From Pseudomonadota bacterium (GTDB lineage Bacteria > Pseudomonadota > Alphaproteobacteria > Rhodospirillales > Casp-alpha2): a DNA stretch of 35,523 nt. Position numbers and translations under genes: made by a program. Below, one piece after another: positions 29,790-35,523 of this stretch. The stretch lies in assembly GCA_027624235.1 (NCBI GenBank), contig JAQBYB010000025.1, positions 1-35,523 of the forward strand, read 5' to 3'. The notes beneath the pieces are model-generated. The model worked only from the letters and a program-made list of their open reading frames with translations, made no database searches and was not told where the DNA came from. Every line of letters starts with the position of its first letter. The stretch's first letter is position 1.

Positions 29790-30401
29790 CTACCGGTTTC
29801 GCTTAACCAACGCGCACTTCTTGAGAATAATATCCCGGCTCGCCAATTGCTCGTGAAACGCATCATATCCTGCCCATACCCTGTCAAAGAACCCGGAGAT
29901 AAAATTCCGGTCCAACAGACCATTGACCTCTTCTCCCATGGTCGCGGAGTCGGGCACCGTTTTGGCGGCGAAATGCTTTTCCAATTTTCTTTTGATTGTC
30001 TTGGCCAGCCACTCGAAGTCGGCCTTTGTGCTGCGGTCATGGCCGCGTTCGTGCTCGATAATCTGCCTGCGGCCACAGTCCTGTTTTTTATTATTCTCGT
30101 ATCCCGCCAACAACCGAATGACCGGCCTGATATTGATCCGGTACGTGATGCTTTGCAGGCAGCCCTGCGTGATCTTGCCGCCGAAACTAAAATCCATGTC
30201 AGAGGGGTCATATACGCCGAGCGCCTTTTTGCCATTTTTGATCCGCCCGCCGAAGTCATAGGTGACCTTTTCAGGGGCGAAGACGGTCTCAACCCTGACC
30301 TCGGGTTTTAGACACCTGGGGTCGTCCTGCAACGCCGCCCAGGCCCCCGGCACAACCGCCAATGCCGCGATCAGGGTCAGAATCAGGACCGTATTCCGCA
30401 T
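29790..30401 (-). CDS. Secreted DUF922-like putative zinc protease, copy with intact HExxH
   Basis: The start at 30401 (MRNTVLILTLIAALAVVPGAWA) gives a signal peptide and a 203-residue protein. The mature part contains CLQSITYRINIRPVI and the candidate zinc-protease motif HERGH (His117, Glu118, His121) in IIEHERGHDRSTKADFEWLA, which matches the HExxH-centred pattern of DUF922 secreted proteins. Several Cys positions (30, 81, 109 and a C-terminal KKC) are shared with the upstream paralogue 10 nt away. Protease activity is inferred from the motif only. Convergent with the Lrp gene, 6 bp apart. Confidence 0.72.
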   Translation of the reverse strand: MRNTVLILTLIAALAVVPGAWAALQDDPRCLKPEVRVETVFAPEKVTYDFGGRIKNGKKALGVYDPSDMDFSFGGKITQGCLQSITYRINIRPVIRLLAGYENNKKQDCGRRQIIEHERGHDRSTKADFEWLAKTIKRKLEKHFAAKTVPDSATMGEEVNGLLDRNFISGFFDRVWAGYDAFHEQLASRDIILKKCALVKRNR

Positions 30402-30411
30402 CAAGGATCCG

Positions 30412-31080
30412 TTAATATGGGGAACCCACCGAATTGCATTTCTTTTGGCGCGGCTTGGTCTGCTCCCATTGCTGATGAAAGGCCTCATAGCGATCCCATA
30501 ACTTTTCGTTGAAAGCGGTGACAAAGGCCTCGTCCAAGGTCTCTTCAATGGTCGCTTTCAGGGCCGGCTCGTCCGCCACCGCCTTGCCTTTAAAATGGGC
30601 CGCCATGATGTCCTTGATGTTGGCGGACAACTCGCTGAATTCCGCCCTGACGCTGGTGTCATGAAGGCGTTCGCGCTGAACCAGCAACTCGATGGCGCAT
30701 TTTTGTTTTTTACTGTTCTTCAGTTTTTCCCGCAGCGCGATCACCGGACGCACGCCGATGGTGAAATCGAGGCTTTGCAGGCAGCCCTTTTCCATTTTCC
30801 CATTGAAGCGGTACTCCCAGTCGTGGGCGGTATACCAGGCCAGCACATAATGGCCTCTTATCCTTGGCGCGAACCCCGCCATGGATTCCAGGTCGTAGGT
30901 GGTGCGTTCCCCGGCAAAGGACGCCGTGGCCGTGACCACCGGTATTTTGCAGTTGGCATCGTCTTTCAACGCCGCCGCCCAGGCGCCGGGGGCGGCCCAG
31001 GTAATCGCCCAGGTAATCGCCAAGGTAATCGCCAAGGCGGAAGCCAGAAAAAACTTAAGGCGGCAGGGAAATTTCAGCAT
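30412..31080 (-). CDS. Secreted DUF922-like paralogue with a degenerate metal site
   Basis: This 222-residue protein is a tandem paralogue of the gene at 29790. It shares the GCLQSxxxxIxxRPVI block, the Cys set (44, 100, 128, C-terminal KKC) and the helical region after the motif (AEFSELSANIKDIMAAHFKGKAV). The motif is QRERLH here: His to Arg at residue 136 while Glu137 and His140 stay, so zinc binding is probably lost. Its signal peptide has an AITL-AITW-AITW repeat encoded by 12-bp units. It may be an inhibitor, chaperone or binding partner of the active copy. Confidence 0.7.
   Translation of the reverse strand: MLKFPCRLKFFLASALAITLAITWAITWAAPGAWAAALKDDANCKIPVVTATASFAGERTTYDLESMAGFAPRIRGHYVLAWYTAHDWEYRFNGKMEKGCLQSLDFTIGVRPVIALREKLKNSKKQKCAIELLVQRERLHDTSVRAEFSELSANIKDIMAAHFKGKAVADEPALKATIEETLDEAFVTAFNEKLWDRYEAFHQQWEQTKPRQKKCNSVGSPY
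30996..31031 (-). repeat. 12-bp tandem repeat in a signal-peptide core
   Basis: Three units (plus strand CCCAGGTAATCG, CCCAGGTAATCG, CCAAGGTAATCG) encode repeated Ala-Ile-Thr-Trp/Leu in the hydrophobic core of the preceding gene's signal peptide. Copy changes would lengthen or shorten the core by four residues without shifting frame. Confidence 0.8.
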
Positions 31081-31105
31081 TGTCCGATCCCGGGCTGGCG
31101 GCGCC

Positions 31106-31299
31106 TTACGCGTCGTCGTTCTTGGCGGCGGTGCTGACGCCGAACTGCGGATAGGCGGGGCAGAACTTGAACACGGCGGTCAGCAAAAGCGGCACGCCTA
31201 TCCAGGCGACCCACTTGTAGGCCACCTCCGGCCCGATCAAGGCGACGCCGGCGACGGCGCGAAAATCCGGTCGGTGGTTCCAACATTAATCTTAAACAT
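31106..31299 (-). pseudogene. DUF2892 family inner-membrane protein, broken by a 1-base frameshift
   Basis: From the ATG at 31299 (AAAGGAG 10 nt upstream) the frame reads MFKINVGTTDRIF, the typical DUF2892 start, and then hits TGA after 20 codons. Shifting frame right after ...RIF gives AVAGVALIGPEVAYKW, then VAWIGVPLLLTAVFKFCPAYPQFGVST and a stop at 31106-31108: the usual rest of the family, with two membrane segments, the FCPxY motif and a G[IV]ST end. One extra C after ATTTTC would restore it. The total, 194 nt, is one short of 65 codons. First gene of the operon with the two DUF922-like genes. Confidence 0.8.
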
Positions 31300-31359
31300 G
31301 GTCGGCTGGCTCCTTTGGTTTGGGCGACATGAGACGGCGGCAATCAGGCGGCGCCTGGT

Positions 31360-31388
31360 ATTATGGAAAGTCTTAAAATAATTGTCAG
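31360..31388 (-). promoter_or_regulatory. Strong sigma70 promoter of the DUF2892-protease operon
   Basis: On the minus strand CTGACA (31383-31388), a 17-bp spacer and CATAAT (31360-31365) each match consensus at five of six positions. Transcription would start near 31353, about 54 nt before the DUF2892 ATG. Confidence 0.65.
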
Positions 31389-31401
31389 CATTTTATGCAT
31401 A

Positions 31402-31421
31402 TGTCTACATTTGTCTACATT
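31402..31421. promoter_or_regulatory. Two 10-bp iterons upstream of the -35 box
   Basis: TGTCTACATT occurs twice in direct tandem, one helical turn apart, 13 bp upstream of the -35 box at 31383-31388. This is where an activator would bind. Each unit contains the small dyad TGT-CT-ACA. Confidence 0.5.
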
Positions 31422-31696
31422 CAAACGGACGATCATGAGGGCGGGCACGCTAAACCGCCGCCATGCGCCGACGGGGGTCATCAATCCCCGCCTCCCGAAG
31501 TGGTACGGAGGGCAGGCTATTCACGATGTCAAAGAGCAGGGTTTTGGTGTACCAAAGGCACAAAGGAACATTTAGGGAACATAGTTAGATGTGGTTGGGA
31601 TGTCAAGGGACGGGGTAACCTTCAGCCACCCTGAATTACGCCCGCCCTTCCCCCGAAAGCCGGCGTTGGTCGAAAGGACGCCCGACCAATAACCGC
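31422..31696. other. Gene-free stretch between the iterons and greA
   Basis: Within the roughly 400 bp between the DUF2892 start and the end of greA, this part holds no gene I can support. It contains small inverted repeats (GGGG/CCCC near 31475-31490, CCTCC/GGAGG near 31492-31515) and a 7-bp one at 31666-31689 (TTGGTCG/CGACCAA, loop 10) just after the greA stop. The last has no T-tract on either strand, so it is at best a weak terminator. Confidence 0.4.
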
Positions 31697-32170
31697 CTAC
31701 TTAAACTCCACGTTGACGACTTCGTAGAATTTAGTGCCCTTCGGGGTGTGGACTTCGACCGAGGCGCCGACGGCCTTGCCCATCAGGGCTTTGGACAGCG
31801 GCGAGGTCACCGGCAGCAGTCCCTTGGAGACGTCTGATTCGTAGCTGCCGACGATTTTATAGGTGACTTCCTCGTCGGTTTCCTCATCAATCAGCATCAC
31901 CGTGGCGCCGAACTTGACGGTGTCGCCGGACAGCGACGCCGGGTCGATGACCTCGGCGTGGCTGATGACACCTTCGAGTTCCTTGAGACGGCCTTCGATG
32001 AAGGATTGGCGTTCCTTGGCGGCGTGGTATTCGGCGTTTTCCTTCAGGTCGCCGTGTTCGCGGGCGACGCCGATGGCTTTCGAGATCGCCGGGCGATCGA
32101 CATCCCTGAGTTGACGCAGTTCGGCCTCTAGGGTCTTCAGGCCGGCGGCCGTCATCGGTACTTTATCCAT
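31697..32170 (-). CDS. greA: Transcription elongation factor GreA
   Basis: Cleavage factor that rescues backtracked RNA polymerase. The 157-residue protein has the N-terminal coiled coil with the acidic tip (RPAISKAIGVAREHGDLKENAEYHAAKERQSFIEGRLKELE; Asp and Glu of GDLKENAEY) and the C-terminal FKBP-like domain (ESDVSKGLLPVTSPLSKALMGKAVGASVEV, then FYEVVNVEF). It lies 20 nt after carB, probably in one transcript; carAB-greA is a common alphaproteobacterial order. Confidence 0.97.
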   Translation of the reverse strand: MDKVPMTAAGLKTLEAELRQLRDVDRPAISKAIGVAREHGDLKENAEYHAAKERQSFIEGRLKELEGVISHAEVIDPASLSGDTVKFGATVMLIDEETDEEVTYKIVGSYESDVSKGLLPVTSPLSKALMGKAVGASVEVHTPKGTKFYEVVNVEFK

Positions 32171-32190
32171 CGTTAAGCTTCCAAGTTTCG

Positions 32191-35100
32191 TCAGAACGAG
32201 TCGTCAAAGTAAGCCTGCAAGGGACACACATCAAGGCTGCCCTTGGCCATCGCCTCGATGGCGCCGACGGCGGCGGCGGCGCCGGTCATGGTGGTGTAAT
32301 GGGGAATGTTGTGGACCAACGCCGAGCGCCGGATGGTATAGCTGTCGGAAATCGCCTGGGCGCCCGCGGTGGTGTTGATGACCAACTGCACGCCGCCGGA
32401 TGTAATCGCCTCAACGCAATGGGGCGCGCCTTCCTGCACCTTGTTGACGCGGATCACGTCGAGCCCCTGGCCGGCTAGAAATTCCTGGGTGCCGCCGGTC
32501 GCCATCAGGGCGAAGCCGAGCCCGGATAATCTTTTGGCCAGGGCGGCGGCCGCATCCTTGTCGCGATCCTTGACCGAGATGAACGCGGTGCCATCCACCG
32601 GCAGCCGATTGCCGGCGCCCAATTGCGATTTGGCGAAGGCGCGTTCGAAATCGGTGTCGATGCCCATGACCTCGCCGGTGGATTTCATTTCCGGGCCGAG
32701 GAGGATGTCGACGCCGGGGAAGCGCGCGAACGGGAACACCGCTTCCTTGACCGCAATGTGGTCGTTCATTTTGGCCACATCGGGGAGCACAAAAGATGCC
32801 AGCTTTTCACCGAGCATCACCCTGGCCGCGATCTTGGCCACCGGCACGCCGGTCGCCTTGGCGACGAAGGGCACGGTGCGGCTGGCGCGGGGGTTGACCT
32901 CAATCAGATAGATGTCGTCGCCCTTGACCGCGTATTGGACATTCATCAGGCCGATGACATTGAGGCTTTCGGCCAGCATCTTGGTCTGGCGCCGCAATTC
33001 GGTGATAACGTCGGCGGACAGCGAATAGGGCGGCAGTGAACAGGCGCTGTCGCCGGAATGGATGCCGGCTTCTTCGATATGCTGCATGATGCCGGCGACA
33101 TAAACATCGGTGCCGTCGGCGATGGCGTCGACATCGACCTCGATGGCGTCTTCCAGGAACGAATCCAGCAATACCGGGCTGGTGCCGGAAACCTGCACGG
33201 CGTCGGTCATGTAACGCCGCAGGCCATCCAGATCATGGACAATTTCCATGGCCCGGCCGCCGAGCACGTAACTGGGCCGGATCACCAGTGGATAGCCGAT
33301 ATTTGCGGCGACGGCCTCGGCCTCGGCGTTGGACCGCGCCAGGCCGTTGTTCGGCTGCTTGAGGCCCAGTTTCTGGATCAGCGCCTGGAACCGTTCGCGG
33401 TCTTCGGCGAGATCAATGGCGTCCGGCGCGGTGCCGAGCACGGGAATGCCGGCGGCCTCAAGGTCATGCGACAATTTCAGCGGCGTCTGCCCGCCCAATT
33501 GCACGATGACGCCGAGCAAGTCGCCGGCGCGCTGCTCAACCCGGATCAGCTCGATCACGTCCTCGGACGTCAGCGGCTCGAAATACAGCCGGTCCGAGGT
33601 GTCGTAATCGGTCGACACCGTTTCCGGGTTGCAGTTGACCATGATCGCCTCGATGCCGGCTTCCTTCAGCGCGTAGGCGGCATGGACGCAGCAGTAATCG
33701 AATTCGATGCCCTGGCCGATGCGGTTGGGGCCGCCGCCGAGGATAATGGCTTTCCTGCGGTCGGTGGGATTAGCCTCGCATTCCGGCGGGCGGGTGGCGT
33801 CGCCTTCATAGGTCGAATACATGTAAGACGTCTGCGACGGAAATTCCCCGGCGCAGGTATCGACGCGTTTGTAGACCGGCGTGATCGACAACGCGCGGCG
33901 CTTGGCGGCGACGGCGCTCGCCGGTATCCCCGCCAACTCGCCGAGGCGATCATCGGAAAAACCGAATTTCTTCAACGCCAGCAAGCCCGCCGCGTCGTCG
34001 GGCAGGCCGTCCTGTTTGATTGCCGCCTCGGCGTTGATCAGCATTTCGATCTGTTCCAGGAACCACGGATCGAAGTGGCTGGCGGCCTGAATTTCAGCCA
34101 GCGTCAAGCCTTCGCGAAAAGCCTGGGCAGCGACCAGCAAGCGGTCGGGCCGGGCCTGGGCCAGAGCCTCGGTGATGTCGCCCTCAATGTCGATCTCGTT
34201 GAGGCCGGTCAGCCCGGTTTCCATGGACCTGAGCCCCTTTTGCAGGGATTCGGCGAAGGTGCGCCCGAAGGACATCGCCTCGCCGACGGATTTCATCGAA
34301 CTGGTCAACACGGCCTCGGTGCCGGGGAATTTCTCGAAGGTAAAGCGCGGAATTTTGGTGACGACGTAATCGATGGTCGGCTCGAAGCTGGCGGGGGTGA
34401 CGCCGGTGATGTCGTTGTCCAACTCATCCAGGGTGTAGCCGACCGCCAGCTTCGCCGCCACCTTGGCGATGGGGAAGCCGGTCGCCTTCGAGGCCAGCGC
34501 CGATGACCGCGACACCCGCGGGTTCATTTCGATCAGCAACAGCCGCCCGTCATCGGGATTGACGGCGAACTGCACGTTGGAGCCGCCGGTATCGACGCCG
34601 ATCTCGCGCAGCACCGCGATCGAGGCGTTGCGCATGATCTGGTATTCCTTGTCGGTCAGGGTCAGCGCCGGGGCGACGGTGATGCTGTCGCCGGTATGGA
34701 CGCCCATGGGATCGACGTTTTCGATGGAGCAGACGATGATGCAGTTATCGGCATGGTCGCGGACGACCTCCATCTCGAACTCTTTCCAGCCCAACACCGA
34801 TTCCTCGACCAGCACCTGCGACGTCGGCGACGCATCCAGCCCGGATTCGACGAAGCGGTAGTATTCTTCTTCCGTCGCCGCGATGCCGCCGCCGATGCCG
34901 CCCAAGGTAAACGACGGCCGGATGATCAACGGCAGGCCGATGTCCTCGAGCGCCACCTTGGCCTCTTCGGTGTTGGTGACGAGGCGGCTGATCGGGCATT
35001 CGAGGCCGATCCGCCCCATCGCGTCGTGAAACTGCTGGCGGTCTTCGGCCTTGGCGATGGCCTCGGCCTTGGCGCCGATCAACTCGACGCCGTATTTTTC

Positions 35101-35424
35101 GAGGATTCCGGCTTGCTCCAGCTCAAGCCCGGCGTTGAGCCCGGTCTGCCCGCCCATGGTCGGCAGCAATGCATCCGGCCGTTCCTTGGCGATGATCTTC
35201 TCCAGCATGTCGAGCGTGATCGGCTCGATGTACGTCGCGTCGGCCATCGACGGGTCGGTCATGATCGTCGCCGGGTTGGAATTGACCAGCACCACCCGGT
35301 AGCCCTCTTCGCGCAACGCCTTGCACGCCTGCGCCCCCGAGTAATCGAACTCACAGGCCTGGCCAATGACAATCGGCCCGGCGCCGATGATCAAGATGGT
35401 TTTTATGTCGGTGCGTTTCGGCAT
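32191..35424 (-). CDS. carB: Carbamoyl-phosphate synthase large subunit
   Basis: It makes carbamoyl phosphate from glutamine-derived ammonia, bicarbonate and two ATP for arginine and pyrimidine synthesis. The 1077-residue length is normal. It starts [30 protein letters not shown], has two homologous ATP-grasp halves (second one from about [24 protein letters not shown]), the repeated [25 protein letters not shown] blocks, and a C-terminal MGS-like allosteric domain ([23 protein letters not shown]... [10 protein letters not shown]). Upstream is not carA but the end of a GxxExxY-like gene with CACAGAG repeats, leaving 50 bp. The start is preceded by a poor ribosome site (GGTGAG). Confidence 0.97.
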   Translation of the reverse strand: MPKRTDIKTILIIGAGPIVIGQACEFDYSGAQACKALREEGYRVVLVNSNPATIMTDPSMADATYIEPITLDMLEKIIAKERPDALLPTMGGQTGLNAGLELEQAGILEKYGVELIGAKAEAIAKAEDRQQFHDAMGRIGLECPISRLVTNTEEAKVALEDIGLPLIIRPSFTLGGIGGGIAATEEEYYRFVESGLDASPTSQVLVEESVLGWKEFEMEVVRDHADNCIIVCSIENVDPMGVHTGDSITVAPALTLTDKEYQIMRNASIAVLREIGVDTGGSNVQFAVNPDDGRLLLIEMNPRVSRSSALASKATGFPIAKVAAKLAVGYTLDELDNDITGVTPASFEPTIDYVVTKIPRFTFEKFPGTEAVLTSSMKSVGEAMSFGRTFAESLQKGLRSMETGLTGLNEIDIEGDITEALAQARPDRLLVAAQAFREGLTLAEIQAASHFDPWFLEQIEMLINAEAAIKQDGLPDDAAGLLALKKFGFSDDRLGELAGIPASAVAAKRRALSITPVYKRVDTCAGEFPSQTSYMYSTYEGDATRPPECEANPTDRRKAIILGGGPNRIGQGIEFDYCCVHAAYALKEAGIEAIMVNCNPETVSTDYDTSDRLYFEPLTSEDVIELIRVEQRAGDLLGVIVQLGGQTPLKLSHDLEAAGIPVLGTAPDAIDLAEDRERFQALIQKLGLKQPNNGLARSNAEAEAVAANIGYPLVIRPSYVLGGRAMEIVHDLDGLRRYMTDAVQVSGTSPVLLDSFLEDAIEVDVDAIADGTDVYVAGIMQHIEEAGIHSGDSACSLPPYSLSADVITELRRQTKMLAESLNVIGLMNVQYAVKGDDIYLIEVNPRASRTVPFVAKATGVPVAKIAARVMLGEKLASFVLPDVAKMNDHIAVKEAVFPFARFPGVDILLGPEMKSTGEVMGIDTDFERAFAKSQLGAGNRLPVDGTAFISVKDRDKDAAAALAKRLSGLGFALMATGGTQEFLAGQGLDVIRVNKVQEGAPHCVEAITSGGVQLVINTTAGAQAISDSYTIRRSALVHNIPHYTTMTGAAAAVGAIEAMAKGSLDVCPLQAYFDDSF

Positions 35425-35437
35425 TTTATTTACTCAC

Positions 35438-35464
35438 CACAGAGCACACAGAGATCACAGAGAA
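35438..35464. repeat. Three 9-bp CACAGAG repeats beside the GxxExxY-like gene
   Basis: CACAGAG starts at 35438, 35447 and 35456, a 9-bp period, followed by an A-rich stretch. On the minus strand this reads CTCTGTG repeats just after the stop at 35476. From memory, such CTCTGTG/CACAGAG arrays commonly flank GxxExxY genes in environmental genomes. Confidence 0.65.
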
Positions 35465-35475
35465 GAAATAAAAAA

Positions 35476-35523
35476 TCACAACACCATCCTCTTGATTCCG
35501 TCTTTCAATACCTTGGTGTTGAA
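35476..35523 (-). CDS. C-terminal end of a GxxExxY-family protein; rest outside window
   Basis: The last 15 codons before a TGA (35476-35478) read FNTKVLKDGIKRMVL. This matches the closing pattern of GxxExxY proteins (F-N-x-x-x-L-K-x-G-[IL]-K-R), small proteins of unknown function with a suspected link to mobile elements. The CTCTGTG-type repeats right after the stop, typical for this family, support the call. With only 15 residues it remains tentative. Confidence 0.5.
   Translation of the reverse strand, partial: FNTKVLKDGIKRMVL

Noticed and set aside
31363-31634. Overlapping 70- and 79-codon plus-strand open frames
   Set aside because: No ribosome site or protein-like pattern, and they run through the minus-strand promoter and iterons.
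33058-34506. 482-codon plus-strand open frame inside carB
   Set aside because: Antisense shadow; carB is intact and full length on the minus strand.

Overview
The window looks like chromosomal DNA of an alphaproteobacterium, most like the Rhodospirillales/Rhodospirillaceae group. The evidence is the moderately high GC with GCC/GGC/ATC-rich codons, an F1-only ATP synthase operon (atpHAGDC without the Fo genes), the priA / DUF484-xerC arrangement, a trxB-LysR pair and a stand-alone EF-G-like GTPase. This assignment rests on gene order and protein motifs read by eye; no database was searched.

Layout. 1-2 kb: end of a 2-oxoacid dehydrogenase E2 gene (odhB/sucB) followed by lpd. 2-5.6 kb: accessory genes, namely a YHYH-family exported protein cut by an in-frame TAG, a SpoIIAA-like protein, an MFS transporter and an unassigned exported protein. 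Between the last two are two tandem copies of a ~45-bp hairpin repeat. 5.7-10.3 kb: DNA maintenance and signalling (xerC and DUF484 divergent from priA, then a convergent CheY-like regulator). 10.3-16.1 kb: a structured leader, atpHAGDC and a SixA-type phosphatase, ended by a third, diverged copy of the hairpin repeat. 16.1-19.6 kb: uvrB divergent from an aspartate-type aminotransferase. 19.6-23.1 kb: a three-gene minus-strand operon, made of a secreted blue-copper cupredoxin, an exported protein with a ligand-less cupredoxin-like segment, and a membrane class III adenylate cyclase with a periplasmic sensor. 23.3-26.6 kb: an EF-G paralogue with Ser where GTPase-activating His is expected, and an orphan flagellin-like protein. 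26.6-26.9 kb: a gene-free, hairpin-rich stretch ending in a strong minus-strand terminator, a candidate small RNA. 26.9-29.8 kb: LysR, trxB, two tiny overlapping ORFs, and an Lrp/AsnC regulator with a perfect 22-bp palindrome in front of it. 29.8-31.4 kb: an operon with a strong promoter containing a frameshifted DUF2892 gene and two tandem DUF922-like secreted protease paralogues, one lacking a zinc-ligand His. 31.7-35.5 kb: greA and carB, then, at the right edge, the last codons of what looks like a GxxExxY-family gene with its CACAGAG repeats.

The housekeeping genes are intact and ordinary. Most of the interest lies in the small accessory genes: single-base lesions in otherwise recognisable reading frames, a small repeat family whose stem covaries, the copper-protein/adenylate-cyclase operon, the tandem protease pair under a promoter with 10-bp iterons, and the candidate RNA at 26.6-26.9 kb.
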